Below the pieces are notes generated by a model. The model had not been told where the DNA came from, ran no database searches, and saw nothing but the letters and a program-made list of their open reading frames with translations. Shown here in pieces: positions 46,573 through 57,099 of a stretch of DNA of 64,000 bases. Where the stretch lies: NCBI RefSeq assembly GCF_024281035.1, contig NZ_JAMXLH010000024.1, forward strand, positions 1 through 64,000. The letters are read 5' to 3'. The stretch is from Paraburkholderia sp. (GTDB lineage: Bacteria; Pseudomonadota; Gammaproteobacteria; Burkholderiales; Burkholderiaceae). The position numbers and the translations under genes are program-made. Position 1 is the first letter of the stretch. Each line of letters starts with the position of its first letter.

Positions 46573-47536
46573 CACCCGCCGCGCGGCACGTTCCGGCCCT
46601 CTGCCCTATCGCGGACGCTTCGCGCCCTCGCCGACCGGCCCGCTCCATTTCGGCTCGCTCGTCTCGGCGCTCGCGAGCTGGCTCGACGCGCGCGCGCACG
46701 GCGGGACGTGGCTCGTGCGCGTCGAGGACATCGACGGCCCGCGCACCGTGCCCGGCGCCGACCTCGACATCCTCGCAACGCTCGAACGCTTCGGCTTTCA
46801 CGCCGACGAACCACCGGTCTGGCAGAGCGCGCGGATCGAGCGCTATCGCGCGGCGCTCGACGCGCTGATCGCGGCGGGCCACGTGTATCCGTGCGGCTGC
46901 ACGCGCAAGGAAATCGCCGATTCGCAATTGCGCACGCACCAGCGCAACACCACGCTGATCTACCCCGGCACCTGCCGCAGCGGCCTGCACGGCAAGCCCG
47001 CGCGCGCATCGCGCCTGCGCGTGCCAGACAACGCACATGCCGACACACATGCGGTCACACCCGCGGACACGCCCGCGCACGCGGCCGTGATCCGCTTCGA
47101 CGATCGCTGGCAGGGTCCGCAGTCGCAGAATCTCGCAACCGAAGTGGGCGACTTCGTGCTGCTGCGTGCGGACGGGCAGTGGGCGTACCAGCTTGCGGTG
47201 GTGGTCGACGACGCCGAGCAGGGCATCACGCACGTCGTGCGCGGTGCGGATCTGCTCGATTCGACGGCGCGCCAGATCTGGCTGCAACGCTGCCTCGGCG
47301 TGCCGACGCCTGCCTGGCTGCACGTCCCGGTCGTGACCAATGCGGACGGCGAAAAGCTGTCGAAGCAGACCGGCGCGCAGGCGCTCGATCCCGATCGTCC
47401 GCTCGATGCGCTGATCGCGGCGTCCCGGCATCTGGGGCTTGCGCTGCGCGACCCGGCGCCAGCGACGCTCGACGCCTTCCAGGCCGACGCCATCGACGCC
47501 TGGCAGCGCAGGCTCGCGCAATTGCCGGCCGCCTGA
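46565..47536 (+). CDS. gluQRS: Glutamyl-Q tRNA(Asp) synthetase
   Basis: A 323-residue truncated GluRS-like enzyme that puts glutamate on queuosine-34 of tRNA-Asp. The class I HIGH-type motif is [12 protein letters not shown]. The KMSKS-type motif is KLSKQT. The zinc site is Cys110, Cys112, Tyr133, Cys137. There is no anticodon-binding domain, which separates it from GltX. The start is GTG 46565 inside the trhO end. A short Ala/His/Thr-rich insertion lies near residues 155-175. Confidence 0.93.
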   Translation: MTDTRRAARSGPLPYRGRFAPSPTGPLHFGSLVSALASWLDARAHGGTWLVRVEDIDGPRTVPGADLDILATLERFGFHADEPPVWQSARIERYRAALDALIAAGHVYPCGCTRKEIADSQLRTHQRNTTLIYPGTCRSGLHGKPARASRLRVPDNAHADTHAVTPADTPAHAAVIRFDDRWQGPQSQNLATEVGDFVLLRADGQWAYQLAVVVDDAEQGITHVVRGADLLDSTARQIWLQRCLGVPTPAWLHVPVVTNADGEKLSKQTGAQALDPDRPLDALIAASRHLGLALRDPAPATLDAFQADAIDAWQRRLAQLPAA

Positions 47537-47586
47537 ACGCAGCGACGCGAGCGGCGTCAGCCGCAGACCTGGGCGCGCAAAAAACG

Positions 47587-47623
47587 AAACGGCGTGTCTG
47601 GCATAACGCCGGACACGCCGTTT
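47587..47623. terminator. Bidirectional rho-independent terminator
   Basis: A 15-bp stem (47587-47601 with 47609-47623, one wobble) with a 7-nt loop. It is preceded by an A-rich stretch (aaaaaacgaaa) and followed by TTTGTTGG. It lies between the convergent gluQRS and rhlE genes and can serve both. Confidence 0.85.
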
Positions 47624-47652
47624 GTTGGTGTGTGTTGATCAGCCGAAAAAAA

Positions 47653-49131
47653 TCAGTTCGACGAAGACGACGAAGGCTTGTTGCGCCACGACGCTCCGAG
47701 CCCGCCCAGCAGCGCGGCGAGCGGCTGCTTCGACTGCGGCTTTTGCGGCGAGCCGTTGTTCGACGCGGAAAGTTCCTCGGCGGCCTTGCGCGCCACCGGC
47801 GACGGCTCATAGGGCTTCAGGAAGAAGTCATCGACGGGCTGCGCGCGGTGATGCGGCCGCTCGTACGACGTCGTGCGGCGATGGCCGCCGTGCGCCGGGC
47901 GCTCGCCGCCACGTTCACCGCGCTCGTGGCGCGGGCGGCTGCCGCCATCGTGATGCGCGACCGGCGTATCGATCGTGAGACGCTCCACGGGCAGCGAGCG
48001 CTTGATGAGCTTCTCGATGTCGACCAGCTGCTTCTTCTCGTTCGGGCTGCACAGTGAGAGCGCGTCGCCCGACGCACCGGCGCGGCCCGTACGGCCGATG
48101 CGGTGCACGTAGTCTTCGGCGTTGAACGGCAGGTCGAAGTTGATGACGGCCGGCAGTTCCACGATGTCGAGGCCGCGCGCGGCCACGTCGGTCGCCACCA
48201 GCGCTTCGATGTCCCCGCGCTTGAAGGCGTCGAGCGCCTGCATGCGCTCGCTTTGCGAGCGGTCGCCGTGAATCGCCGCGGCGACGATGCCCTGCTTCTC
48301 GATCAGGCGCGCAAGACGGCTCGCGCCGATCTTGCTGTTGCAGAACACGATGACTTGTTTCAGGCCGCGCTCGCGGATCAGTTGAACGACCGCGCCGGCC
48401 TTGTCGCCCTCGGCGACTTCGAAAACGATCTGCGTGACATTCGTGGCCGTCGAATTGCTGCGCGCGACTTCGATGGTCTGCGGCGTGCGCAGATACGTGG
48501 CGGCGAGCTTCTTGATTTCCGGCGAGAACGTCGCCGAGAAGAGCAGCGTCTGACGCTCCTTCGGCAGCAGGTTCAGGATGCGCTGCAGGTCCGGCAGGAA
48601 GCCCATGTCGAGCATGCGGTCGGCTTCGTCGAGGACGAGCATCTGCACCTGGCCGAGGTTCGTGGTCTTTTGCTGGACGTGGTCGAGCAGGCGGCCCGGC
48701 GTCGCGATCAGGATTTCGACGCCGCGGCGCAGCTCGTCGGACTGCGGATTCATGTCGACGCCGCCGAACACCACCGCGCTGCGCAACTGCGTGTGCTCCG
48801 CGTACGAGCGCACGTTCGCGGCAACCTGGTCGGCCAGTTCGCGTGTGGGGGTGAGGATCAGCGCGCGCACCGGATGGCGCGCGGGCGAGGCGCTCGTGTT
48901 CGCGCCGGGCAGCAGGCGCTGGATGATCGGCAGCGAGAAGCTCGCGGTCTTGCCGGTGCCGGTCTGAGCGGCGCCCATCACGTCGCGGCCCGTGAGGACG
49001 ACGGGGATCGCCTGCGCCTGGATCGGCGTAGGCGTCGTGTAGCCCTGCTGCTCGATTGCCTTCAGGATTTGGGGTGCAAGGCCAAACTGGTCGAAGGTCG
49101 CAGTGGTGGGCTTGACGTCGGTGTCGGACAT
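47653..49131 (-). CDS. rhlE: DEAD-box ATP-dependent RNA helicase (RhlE-like)
   Basis: A 492-residue helicase with the Q motif region FDQFGLAPQI, Walker A AQTGTGKT (55-62), PTRELADQ, DEAD box VLDEADRMLD, SAT, VATDVAARGLD and HRIGRTGRAG. The core ends near 385. After it comes a His/Arg/Gly-rich tail (HERGERGGERPAHGGHRR), then a Ser-rich end, as in RNA-binding RhlE tails. RhlE acts in ribosome assembly and RNA turnover. ATG 49131 starts the family N-terminus; upstream in-frame residues are not conserved in style. Confidence 0.92.
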   Translation of the reverse strand: MSDTDVKPTTATFDQFGLAPQILKAIEQQGYTTPTPIQAQAIPVVLTGRDVMGAAQTGTGKTASFSLPIIQRLLPGANTSASPARHPVRALILTPTRELADQVAANVRSYAEHTQLRSAVVFGGVDMNPQSDELRRGVEILIATPGRLLDHVQQKTTNLGQVQMLVLDEADRMLDMGFLPDLQRILNLLPKERQTLLFSATFSPEIKKLAATYLRTPQTIEVARSNSTATNVTQIVFEVAEGDKAGAVVQLIRERGLKQVIVFCNSKIGASRLARLIEKQGIVAAAIHGDRSQSERMQALDAFKRGDIEALVATDVAARGLDIVELPAVINFDLPFNAEDYVHRIGRTGRAGASGDALSLCSPNEKKQLVDIEKLIKRSLPVERLTIDTPVAHHDGGSRPRHERGERGGERPAHGGHRRTTSYERPHHRAQPVDDFFLKPYEPSPVARKAAEELSASNNGSPQKPQSKQPLAALLGGLGASWRNKPSSSSSN

Positions 49132-49626
49132 GGTGGCTTCGCTATAAAGGCGCCTGGGCGCATGGCGCGGCGGCACTCACGGCCGGGCGCCTCGACGGGG
49201 TGCAATCGCGGGGCACAGTCGCAACTGGCAACTCGCAGCCCGGCGGGCCGCGAGGCGTACGCCTGGCACAGGTCACCGGCGTACAGCCGGGGTAACGCTT
49301 CCGCACCGGCAATCCGGCCCGGAGGCAGGGATGCGCGCTACGGTACTGCGCGACAACCCCGGCTCTCATCCGGCAACCGCGGCGGCCTTATGCGGCCGGC
49401 GCACCTCGCCGAAAGCGCGGTATTGTAGCACCCTGGCATAAATCCTGATGGCAGCGCGCCCGGGCTTCTGCGCGCGAGCGCCTGCGCGGATCCGCAGGTT
49501 CTCGGGTGCGCACAGCGCCGCCCGAATCCTCCGCGTAGCCGTGCCGCATATTACCGGCCCAACATGACGGAAAATCGTCGCTCGCGAGGCGAGCCTGCCG
49601 AGTCTGCCGGACGAGTCGGCCCAACC
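49132..49626. other. Intergenic region between rhlE and the MliC-like gene
   Basis: A 495-nt gap with no gene I can support. It contains the extended -10 for rhlE and a short hairpin CCTGCG-N6-CGCAGG near 49483-49500. Confidence 0.4.
49422..49430 (-). promoter_or_regulatory. Extended -10 promoter for rhlE
   Basis: The minus strand reads TGC-TACAAT, an extended -10, with the hexamer at 49422-49427. It is about 290 nt upstream of the rhlE ATG, implying a long leader as known for some cold- or structure-controlled helicase genes. No -35 match. Confidence 0.4.
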
Positions 49627-50010
49627 TCAGCGCATGATCGTCGCGCAACCGGCGAGCATTGGTGCCGCGTTTTCGCCAGCCGAGGCGTCGTAGAGATCGG
49701 CGCGCGGGCCTTTCGTCCACCACGTATAGCGGCCAGCCTGATATTTCACGCCCGACGCGGCAATGGTTTCGACGAACAGCAGGCGCTGTCCCTGCACCGG
49801 CACCACCGCGAAACTCTGGCCGTTTTTCGCGTTGAGATAGGCAACCTTGAAGGTCCGGCCGTTGGCGCAGGTGTAGCTGAACGCTTGACGAGCCTGCGTC
49901 TGGATCTCAGGAACATTCAGCGGCGCGGCTTGCACTTGCGCCATTGCGCCGCAGGCCAGCGCGAGGCTTGCTGCGCGGAACGCCCAACCCGCAATCCGTT
50001 TGTTCTGCAT
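49627..50010 (-). CDS. MliC-like C-type lysozyme inhibitor domain protein
   Basis: A 127-residue exported protein: signal peptide of about 30 residues (FRAASLALACGAMAQVQAA), then a MliC/DUF-type beta-barrel with FSYTCANGRTFKVAYLN, VETIAASGVKYQAGRYTWW and a closing AGC. The Cys pair (in YTCANG and LAGC) is the expected disulfide. MliC proteins protect peptidoglycan from lysozyme. There is no lipobox, so it would be periplasmic (PliC-like). GGAGAAACCC precedes ATG 50010. Confidence 0.8.
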   Translation of the reverse strand: MQNKRIAGWAFRAASLALACGAMAQVQAAPLNVPEIQTQARQAFSYTCANGRTFKVAYLNAKNGQSFAVVPVQGQRLLFVETIAASGVKYQAGRYTWWTKGPRADLYDASAGENAAPMLAGCATIMR

Positions 50011-50226
50011 GGGTTTCTCCGTGAGTGACGACGTGCGCCGCTTACGGTGCGGCACGTCAGGGATCGATGATGGCGGCGCGGCGGCCGCATGGCCCTCGAC
50101 CGGTACGAGCTTCGCCCCATCGACGCGATGCGGCACCGCGCAGCATGGGCGCAGCTGACCGCGCCATGCTGGCGAATCTGCGCGGCTCGTCATCCTGAGC
50201 GCGGCGCCCGGAGCCGCGCTGCGACG

Positions 50227-50286
50227 CTCAGTCAGTCGCTCCGGCAGTCGCTCCGGCAGTCGCTTAGTCAGCCGCTTAGTCAGCCG
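50227..50286. repeat. 12-bp tandem repeat, 5 units
   Basis: Units CTCAGTCAGTCG, CTCCGGCAGTCG (twice) and CTTAGTCAGCCG (twice), with a diverged sixth to 50298. It lies directly downstream of the purT stop. Confidence 0.75.
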
Positions 50287-50299
50287 CTCCGTCCCTGGC

Positions 50300-51523
50300 T
50301 CACTCCGCCGCGCTGCCCGACACCGGCTGCACCGCCGCTGCCACTGCGCGGGCACGGGCGCGCGCTTCCTCGATATCGGCGCCGGTCGCGAGCGCAACGC
50401 CCATACGGCGCTTCACGAAGCTCTCCGGCTTGCCGAACAGACGCAGATCCGAACCCGGCACCGCGAGCGCCGCAGCAACGCCTTCGAACGCGATCCCGCG
50501 CTCTTCACGCCCGCCGTAGATGACAGCCGACGCGCCCGGGCCGCGCGCCGTCGTATCGACGGGCAAGCCGAGGATCGCACGCGCATGCAGTTCGAACTCC
50601 GAGAAACGCTGCGACGCGAGCGTGACGAGCCCGGTATCGTGCGGACGCGGGCTCACTTCCGAGAACCACACTTCATCGCCGCGCACGAACAGCTCGACGC
50701 CGAAAATCCCGCGCCCGCCGAGCGCCTCGGTCACCTTGTGCGCGATTTCGCGCGAGCGTTCGAGCGCCTTCGGGCTCATCGGCTGCGGCTGCCACGATTC
50801 GACGTAGTCGCCGTCCACCTGCAAGTGGCCGATCGGATCGCAGAAATACGTCTCGACCTTCCCGCTCGCCGGATCGATGGCGCGCACGGTCAGCTGGGTG
50901 ATCTCGTAATCGAATTTGACGAAGCCCTCGACGATCACCCGCCCGTAGTTCACGCGCCCGCCCGAGAGCGCATACAGCCAGGCAGCTTCGACGTCGGCGT
51001 CGCTGCGCAATACCGACTGCCCCTTGCCCGACGACGACATCACCGGCTTCACGACGCACGGGTAGCCGATCTTCGCGATGCCCGCCTTCAGTTGTTCGAG
51101 CGAATCGGCGAACGCGTACGGCGACGTGGGCAGGCCGAGTTCCTCGGCAGCGAGGCTGCGGATGCCTTCGCGGTTCATCGTGAGCTGCGCGGCGCGCGCG
51201 GTCGGGATCACTTCGGCGACACCGGCGGCTTCGACGGCTGCGAGCGCGTCGGTGGCGATGGCCTCGATCTCGGGCACGACGAGATGCGGGCGCTCTGCGT
51301 CGATCACCGCGCGCAGCGCCTGAGGATCGGTCATGTCGACGACATGCGCGCGATGCGCGACCTGATGGCCCGGCGCATTCTCGTAGCGGTCGACGGCGAT
51401 CACTTCGACGCCAAGGCGCTGCAGCGCGATGATCACTTCCTTGCCGAGCTCGCCTGCGCCTAGCAGCATGACGCGCGTGGCCGAGGCTGACAACGGCGTG
51501 CCGATGCGGGTGCCGATCTGCAT
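50300..51523 (-). CDS. purT: Formate-dependent phosphoribosylglycinamide formyltransferase (GAR transformylase 2)
   Basis: A 407-residue ATP-grasp enzyme that formylates GAR with formate and ATP, an alternative to folate-dependent PurN. Motifs are [54 protein letters not shown]-type [20 protein letters not shown] and [15 protein letters not shown] 51523 has GGAGAC close upstream. The gene is monocistronic and far from purD (24.5 kb). Confidence 0.96.
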   Translation of the reverse strand: MQIGTRIGTPLSASATRVMLLGAGELGKEVIIALQRLGVEVIAVDRYENAPGHQVAHRAHVVDMTDPQALRAVIDAERPHLVVPEIEAIATDALAAVEAAGVAEVIPTARAAQLTMNREGIRSLAAEELGLPTSPYAFADSLEQLKAGIAKIGYPCVVKPVMSSSGKGQSVLRSDADVEAAWLYALSGGRVNYGRVIVEGFVKFDYEITQLTVRAIDPASGKVETYFCDPIGHLQVDGDYVESWQPQPMSPKALERSREIAHKVTEALGGRGIFGVELFVRGDEVWFSEVSPRPHDTGLVTLASQRFSEFELHARAILGLPVDTTARGPGASAVIYGGREERGIAFEGVAAALAVPGSDLRLFGKPESFVKRRMGVALATGADIEEARARARAVAAAVQPVSGSAAE

Positions 51524-51650
51524 GATGTCTCCAGAATAACGATGGTGCTGCTCCATACGAGCGAGCGCCGATGTTAACACGCGGCCCAGGCGCCGCCGAG
51601 GCAGAGAGCGCACCGCCGTGGCGCGCAGGCGCGGACCTGCGCGTGCGCTT

Positions 51651-51760
51651 CGACGTGGCTCGACGTGGCTCGACGTGCCTCGACGTGCCTCGACGTGCCT
51701 CGACGTGCTTCGACGTGCTTCGACGTGCTTCGACGTGCCTCGACCGGCCTCGACGTTTGG
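51651..51760. repeat. 10-bp tandem repeat, 10-11 units
   Basis: Uninterrupted units of CGACGTGCCT with variants GGCT, GCTT and GGCC in the last four bases run from 51651 to 51760. It lies between the divergent purT and META genes, ending 62 nt before the META start. The 10-bp period matches one DNA helical turn. It is non-coding as far as I can see. Confidence 0.9.
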
Positions 51761-51822
51761 CTCGCGCGCATGGCCGCTACTGCGTTACGCTTACGCCTTC
51801 GCCGATTACCAGGACCGAAGCG

Positions 51823-52443
51823 ATGTCATTTCGCCTGAGCACGCGCCCGCACGGGCACCCTACCCTGCGCCTGATCGCATCGCGCGCGGCGCCGTTCGCA
51901 CTCGCGCTGATGCTGGCTGCGTGCAAGATGCCCGTGCACACGGATGCCTCCGCGCCGCCGTCCGATCCGTTCATCCCCGCCGCCACGCAGTTGCTCGACA
52001 ACACGAAATGGCAGCTCACCGAATGGAAAGAGGCCAACGGCACGCTGCGTACGCTGCCCGGCGTAACCGCGTCGACGGCCGCTGCACCCGCTGCACCCGC
52101 CACGACCGCCGCCGCGGCGGCAGCGAACCCGATCACGCTCGAACTGTCGACGGCGACCGGCCAGCGCCACGCGAGCGGCTTCTCGGGCTGCAACCGCTAC
52201 GCGGGCGCCTATGCGCTCAAAAACGGCCTGTTGTCGTTCGGTACGCTTGCGGGCACGCGCATGGCGTGCATCGGCGCAGGCGGCGACATCGAGGGCGCCT
52301 ACCTCGACGCGCTCAGCCGCATCACACGCAGCGGCGTGCAAATGCACGCGCCACAAGCACTGCTGCTGATCCTCGACAACGGTGACCGCCTGACCTTCAC
52401 GCATCCGGCCGACGCCGCACCGGCGGCCCAGCCGAAGCAGTGA
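51823..52443 (+). CDS. META domain-containing lipoprotein
   Basis: A 206-residue protein. A basic N-region and a hydrophobic stretch end in the lipobox LAAC with Cys34, so it is probably anchored in the envelope. The META (HslJ-like) domain starts at LLDNTKWQLTEW and includes SGFSGCNRYAGAYAL, LSFGTLAGTRMAC and a final ILDNGDRLTF. An Ala/Thr-rich linker (residues 85-105) splits it. Such proteins are heat-shock or stress linked in E. coli; the function here is unknown. Confidence 0.85.
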   Translation: MSFRLSTRPHGHPTLRLIASRAAPFALALMLAACKMPVHTDASAPPSDPFIPAATQLLDNTKWQLTEWKEANGTLRTLPGVTASTAAAPAAPATTAAAAAANPITLELSTATGQRHASGFSGCNRYAGAYALKNGLLSFGTLAGTRMACIGAGGDIEGAYLDALSRITRSGVQMHAPQALLLILDNGDRLTFTHPADAAPAAQPKQ

Positions 52444-52448
52444 TCGGC

Positions 52449-52547
52449 CCGCGACCAACCCGCGACCAACCCGCGCTTGAACCGCACTTAAACTGCGATT
52501 GAACCGCGCTTGAGCCGCGATTAACCCGTGCAAAACCCGTGATCGCC
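52449..52547. repeat. Degenerate 11-bp tandem array, about 9 units
   Basis: From 52449 the sequence steps in 11-bp units of CCGCGACCAAC, CCGCGCTTGAA, CCGCACTTAAA, CTGCGATTGAA, CCGCGCTTGAG, CCGCGATTAAC, CCGTGCAAAAC and so on. It sits just after the META gene and before its terminator. Confidence 0.75.
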
Positions 52548-52560
52548 CCGTAACCCACGC

Positions 52561-52587
52561 GCGCGCCGCGAACCGGCGCGCCGTTTT
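52561..52587 (+). terminator. Terminator of the META gene
   Basis: A perfect 8-bp stem (52561-52568 with 52574-52581), loop CGAAC, then CGTTTT. It is 118 nt after the META stop and separates it from ftsK. Confidence 0.65.
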
Positions 52588-52733
52588 GTCGGATGCGCAC
52601 GGGCCGCGGCGGCCCGCACGCAGCACCACCAGCACGAAGGCGAGCGTGGCGCCGCTGCAAACCGCGTATCGGCCCGGTCGGCCGAGCGGTTAAACTCCAC
52701 GGGTTGCACTACTTCCATTCGTTGACCTCTGGC

Positions 52734-55700
52734 ATGCACACGGTAGTTCCTGGCTGGTTCGGCGCCTCATCCATCTGGCTCATCCCTCTGATCTGGCGTC
52801 TCGTCAAATCCGTGCTGCCCGGCGGCACAGGTCTGCGCGGACCGGGCACGATCCGGCTCTGGCTGGGATTTCTCGGCGTACTCGTCGCGAGCTGCACGCT
52901 CGAAGCCACGCTCATTCACATCAACGGGTTCAACGCGCTCGGACAGGCGCTGGCAATGGGGCTCGGGAAGCACGTCGGCCGCGTCGCCACGCCGCTCTCG
53001 ATGCTCGCGCTCTTCCTCGCGAGCCTGCCCTGGTTGTTCGATTCGCACTGGCGCAACATGCTCGCGCTCGCCGACGTATCGCTCGGGCTCGGCCTGAACA
53101 TTCGCGCGCGCCGCGACGATGGCGATGCGCCGCGCGGCGGGCGGCGAAGCGGTCGCCAGGCAGGCGGCGACGCGGCTTCCGCACAGGGCACCAGTGGCCT
53201 CTTTCCCCTTGATTCGCCGGCCACGCTCGATGGTTCGCGGCCCCGGCGCCCGACCCCGTGGCACCCGCCCGCGACGGGCAGACGCACAACGGGCTCAACG
53301 AGCGCCACGGGCGCGGCAGCAGCGCGCGGCGAGGTGGCACGGGAGGTGCGGGAGACCGCGACGCGGCGTGTCGAGCCGCGTCTGTCGGACACAGCGGATA
53401 TCGCACCTGACTCGGATCTGAGCGAGCCCGCAGCGCCATCAGGATGGCTGCACGAAACGCCCGCCGCCACCGCGCTCGCCGCGACGGGAGCGGCTGCGGC
53501 CATCGATGCGCGCGCACCGATGGCGCCCGCCATACCGCCGCTCAAGCCGACACCCGGCGGCAGCACGCCGTGGCGTGCCGAACCGGTCCGTCCTCCGGTT
53601 TCGGCGGCGCACGCGAACGCCTCCGGCGTTTCGGCTGCATCCGGTACCGCGCATGGCATGCGTGGCGCAACGGCAACGCCGCCGCTCGATGGAATCAAGC
53701 CGACCTTTGCAAGCTCGCTGCCGACCCGGCGCAACGTCGCGCAGCCGGTCGCGGGCAACACGGCTGCGCGCGTTGCGGCATCCGTGGCGCCGCCGCGTCC
53801 GCCGAGGCCGCCGCGCCCGTTCGTCTGGCCGACGAAATCCGCGCTCGCCGCAATGCAGGCGCAATCCGCCAACAAGCCGATGGCCGCGACGCCCGCCGCG
53901 CGCCCGGTTGCTCCGCGGCCCGCGGCGCCGGTCGACGCGCAACCGCGCGTGCCGCTTTCGGACGACGTGCTCGAAACGCTGCGCTCGATCGACGAGAACA
54001 CTGCGCGCTGGACGACGCTCGCGGGTGCGAGCCTTGCGCGCAGCACGGACGCGGACGTTCTTGCACAAGCTGCGGCCGCCCATCGCGAGCACGGACCGGC
54101 GCCCCGACTCCCGGACGCCACGCAGGACAGCGCAGCGCAAGCCGCTGTTACGTCGAGCGACGCAGCGAACGCAGTGAACGCGGCGAACGTGCACACGACT
54201 GTGGGACTGCTTCCGGCGACCTCCGCCGAAGTATGGCAACCGGAGCAGCACGTCGCCGCAGCGGCCGACGGCGAGACGAACATGTCGCCAGCATTCGGCG
54301 TGTGGCAGGCCCACACTGCAACCGCGACTTTCACGCCGCATTCCAGCTCGCTCCCGACAGTCGATGCGCCTCAGCCAGCACAACCAGCACAGCCAGCCGT
54401 GTCGTACGACGCAGCGCCGGTCGCTGCCTCGACGCCGAACGATCTGCACGACGCACATGAAGCGCACGACGCACATGAAGCGCACGACGCGCATGAAGCG
54501 CATGAAGCGCATGAAGCGCATGAAGCACATGAAGCACATGAAGCGGTGATCGTGCACGATCCGGCGAACCTATCAGACGCAGCGCTCCCCGCCGCGTCAG
54601 CGTTCGTCGCTGCGCCCAACGCGGATGCGCAACCCCAAACACCGCCTGCACACGCCGCGACACCGGATGCATCGCCGTACGGCGCAAGCTCGCATCAGAG
54701 CGCGTCCGCATCGGCTGCACAGGACGATGCGGCCGATCCATTCGCGTTCGCCCAGTCGCCGCAACCGTCCTGGCCAGCGACCGAGCATGGCCTTGCGCCG
54801 TGGACCCTGCTGGACGACGAGCCGGCCGGCGTTGCCGCAGCAGCACCATCGGTCCCGACGCCCGCAGACGATCACGAAGCGTTCACCCCCAGGCTCGCGG
54901 ACATACCGACACCCGCAGCTTCCGGCACGGCCCACGCCGACGCACAAGCACAAGCAACGCCCGTGGCGAGCGAAACAATCGACGCAGACGAACCCGCCCT
55001 GCCCGCTTCCGACACAGCGGCAACCGGCTCGAATATCGTGCGTTTCCCGCGCATCGCGCATGACACGCAGCGCGTGACGACAGAAGCCGCCGCGCCCGTA
55101 GCGGCGAGCGCGAGCGACCTCGGGCAGCAGATCGAAAGCACCGGCACGGCGAACGTTCCCGCGTGGCATGCCGCAGCGTCATTCGGCTGGCAAGCGACGC
55201 AGCCTGCCCTGGCAAACGTGCTGGCAGACGCGCCGGCAGACGTAGTGACAGATACGCCGCCGAGCATGGATGTGGCCGCAATCGCACCCGTGCCGATGCC
55301 GCCCGTGCTGATGCCATTGAGCATGGATCTTGCGCCCGCACCGTGGGAAATCCCGCTTCCGAACACGACGGACGCACTCAAGGCGCCAGACGCACCAACC
55401 GCACCGGACGCACCAATCGCACCCAATACAGCCGATGCAACGTACGCGGCCCCGGCCGCCGCTGAAGCGATACCAGAAGCCGCTTCGCGCCAGCCGGTGC
55501 GCGGCCACGCGCCCACGACGTTCGCGTTCCAGCCGCTCGCCGCATCGACGGTCGAACTGCCCGGCCTCGATCTGCTCGAAAGCGCGTCCACGGACATCGA
55601 CCCGGTCCCGGAAGCGGCGCTCGCCGAGACGGGCCAGCTGATCGAGCAGCGCCTCCAGGAGTTCAAGGTGCCGGTCACGGTGGTCGGCGCGTCGGCGGGC

Positions 55701-57026
55701 CCGGTCATCACGCGCTTCGAAGTCGAGCCCGCGCTCGGCGTGCGCGGCAGCCAGATCGTCGGTCTCATGAAGGACCTTTCGCGCGGTCTCGGTCTCACGT
55801 CGATCCGCGTGGTCGAAACGATCCCCGGCAAGACCTGCATGGGCCTGGAACTGCCCAATGCGCGCCGCCAGATGATCCGGCTCTCCGAGATCTTCGAATC
55901 GGCGCCCTGGCTGCGCTCGACCTCGAAGCTCACGCTCGCGATGGGCAAGGACATCGTCGGCCAGCCGGTCGTCACCGATCTCGCGAAAGCGCCGCACATG
56001 CTCGTCGCGGGCACGACCGGCTCGGGCAAGTCCGTCGCAATCAACGCAATGATCCTCTCGCTCCTCTACAAGGCCACGCCCGAGGACGTGCGGCTCATCA
56101 TGATCGACCCGAAGATGCTCGAACTCTCGGTCTACGAGGGCATTCCGCATCTGCTCGCGCCCGTCGTCACCGACATGAAGCTCGCCGCCAACGCGCTCAA
56201 CTGGTGCGTCGGCGAAATGGAAAAGCGCTACCGGCTGATGTCGGCCGTGGGCGTGCGCAATCTGGCGGGCTTCAACCAGAAGATCCGCGACGCCGCCGCG
56301 CACGAGAAGAAGATCGGCAATCCGTTTTCGCTCACGCCCGAGGCGCCCGAACCGCTCGCGCCGCTGCCGATGATCGTCGTCGTGATCGACGAGCTCGCCG
56401 ATCTCATGATGGTGGCGGGCAAGAAGATCGAGGAGCTGATCGCGCGGCTCGCCCAGAAGGCGCGCGCGGCGGGCATCCACCTGATTCTCGCGACGCAGCG
56501 GCCTTCGGTCGACGTGATCACGGGTCTCATCAAGGCCAACATTCCGACGCGCGTGGCGTTCCAGGTGTCGTCGAAAATCGACTCGCGCACGATCCTCGAC
56601 CAGATGGGCGCCGAGTCGCTGCTCGGCCAGGGCGACATGCTGTTCCTGCCGCCCGGCACGGGCTATCCGCAGCGCGTGCACGGCGCGTTCGTCGCCGACG
56701 AGGAAGTGCACGCCGTGGTCGAGTATCTGAAGCAGTTCGGCGAGCCGGAGTACGTGGAGGGCATCCTGGACGGCCCGACGAGCGAAGGCGCAGCGCAGGA
56801 CCTCTTCGGCGACACCCCCGATGCCGAAGCCGATCCGCTCTACGACGAAGCCGTCGCGTTCGTCGTGCGCACGCGGCGCGCGTCGATCTCGTCGGTGCAG
56901 CGGCAGTTGCGCATCGGCTATAACCGCGCGGCGCGGCTCGTCGAACAGATGGAGGCGGCGGGCCTCGTCTCGCCGATGGGCATCAACGGCAGCCGCGAAG
57001 TGCTCGCGCCCGGGCAGCCCGAGTAA
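52734..57026 (+). CDS. ftsK: DNA translocase FtsK with very long linker
   Basis: A 1430-residue septal DNA pump. N-terminal membrane segments lie within residues 5-110 ([39 protein letters not shown]). Residues about 125-955 are a low-complexity Ala/Pro/Asp/His linker. The motor follows: alpha domain from about 960 ([20 protein letters not shown]), Walker [10 protein letters not shown] near 1093, Walker [31 protein letters not shown], and gamma winged helix from about 1365 ([20 protein letters not shown]) for KOPS reading. ATG 52734 opens the family-like N-terminus; an in-frame ATG at 52593 is less likely. Only about three TM segments are clear, versus four in E. coli. Confidence 0.93.
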   Translation: MHTVVPGWFGASSIWLIPLIWRLVKSVLPGGTGLRGPGTIRLWLGFLGVLVASCTLEATLIHINGFNALGQALAMGLGKHVGRVATPLSMLALFLASLPWLFDSHWRNMLALADVSLGLGLNIRARRDDGDAPRGGRRSGRQAGGDAASAQGTSGLFPLDSPATLDGSRPRRPTPWHPPATGRRTTGSTSATGAAAARGEVAREVRETATRRVEPRLSDTADIAPDSDLSEPAAPSGWLHETPAATALAATGAAAAIDARAPMAPAIPPLKPTPGGSTPWRAEPVRPPVSAAHANASGVSAASGTAHGMRGATATPPLDGIKPTFASSLPTRRNVAQPVAGNTAARVAASVAPPRPPRPPRPFVWPTKSALAAMQAQSANKPMAATPAARPVAPRPAAPVDAQPRVPLSDDVLETLRSIDENTARWTTLAGASLARSTDADVLAQAAAAHREHGPAPRLPDATQDSAAQAAVTSSDAANAVNAANVHTTVGLLPATSAEVWQPEQHVAAAADGETNMSPAFGVWQAHTATATFTPHSSSLPTVDAPQPAQPAQPAVSYDAAPVAASTPNDLHDAHEAHDAHEAHDAHEAHEAHEAHEAHEAHEAVIVHDPANLSDAALPAASAFVAAPNADAQPQTPPAHAATPDASPYGASSHQSASASAAQDDAADPFAFAQSPQPSWPATEHGLAPWTLLDDEPAGVAAAAPSVPTPADDHEAFTPRLADIPTPAASGTAHADAQAQATPVASETIDADEPALPASDTAATGSNIVRFPRIAHDTQRVTTEAAAPVAASASDLGQQIESTGTANVPAWHAAASFGWQATQPALANVLADAPADVVTDTPPSMDVAAIAPVPMPPVLMPLSMDLAPAPWEIPLPNTTDALKAPDAPTAPDAPIAPNTADATYAAPAAAEAIPEAASRQPVRGHAPTTFAFQPLAASTVELPGLDLLESASTDIDPVPEAALAETGQLIEQRLQEFKVPVTVVGASAGPVITRFEVEPALGVRGSQIVGLMKDLSRGLGLTSIRVVETIPGKTCMGLELPNARRQMIRLSEIFESAPWLRSTSKLTLAMGKDIVGQPVVTDLAKAPHMLVAGTTGSGKSVAINAMILSLLYKATPEDVRLIMIDPKMLELSVYEGIPHLLAPVVTDMKLAANALNWCVGEMEKRYRLMSAVGVRNLAGFNQKIRDAAAHEKKIGNPFSLTPEAPEPLAPLPMIVVVIDELADLMMVAGKKIEELIARLAQKARAAGIHLILATQRPSVDVITGLIKANIPTRVAFQVSSKIDSRTILDQMGAESLLGQGDMLFLPPGTGYPQRVHGAFVADEEVHAVVEYLKQFGEPEYVEGILDGPTSEGAAQDLFGDTPDAEADPLYDEAVAFVVRTRRASISSVQRQLRIGYNRAARLVEQMEAAGLVSPMGINGSREVLAPGQPE
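54450..54545 (+). repeat. [DE]-A-H coding repeat inside the ftsK linker
   Basis: Nine-nucleotide units (GACGCACAT / GAAGCGCAT types) encode about ten consecutive Asp/Glu-Ala-His triplets at residues 573-604. Copy-number change keeps the reading frame. Confidence 0.9.
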
Positions 57027-57099
57027 GGCACACACGGCACGCGCCAGCGCCCTGCCGGGCGCGCGCCGCTTGTGGCCCGCCTGTTGGCGCGTTTGAACG

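Noticed and set aside
51651..51760. Possible CRISPR array.
   Set aside because: The units are 10 bp and contiguous with no spacers, and no cas gene is in the window.
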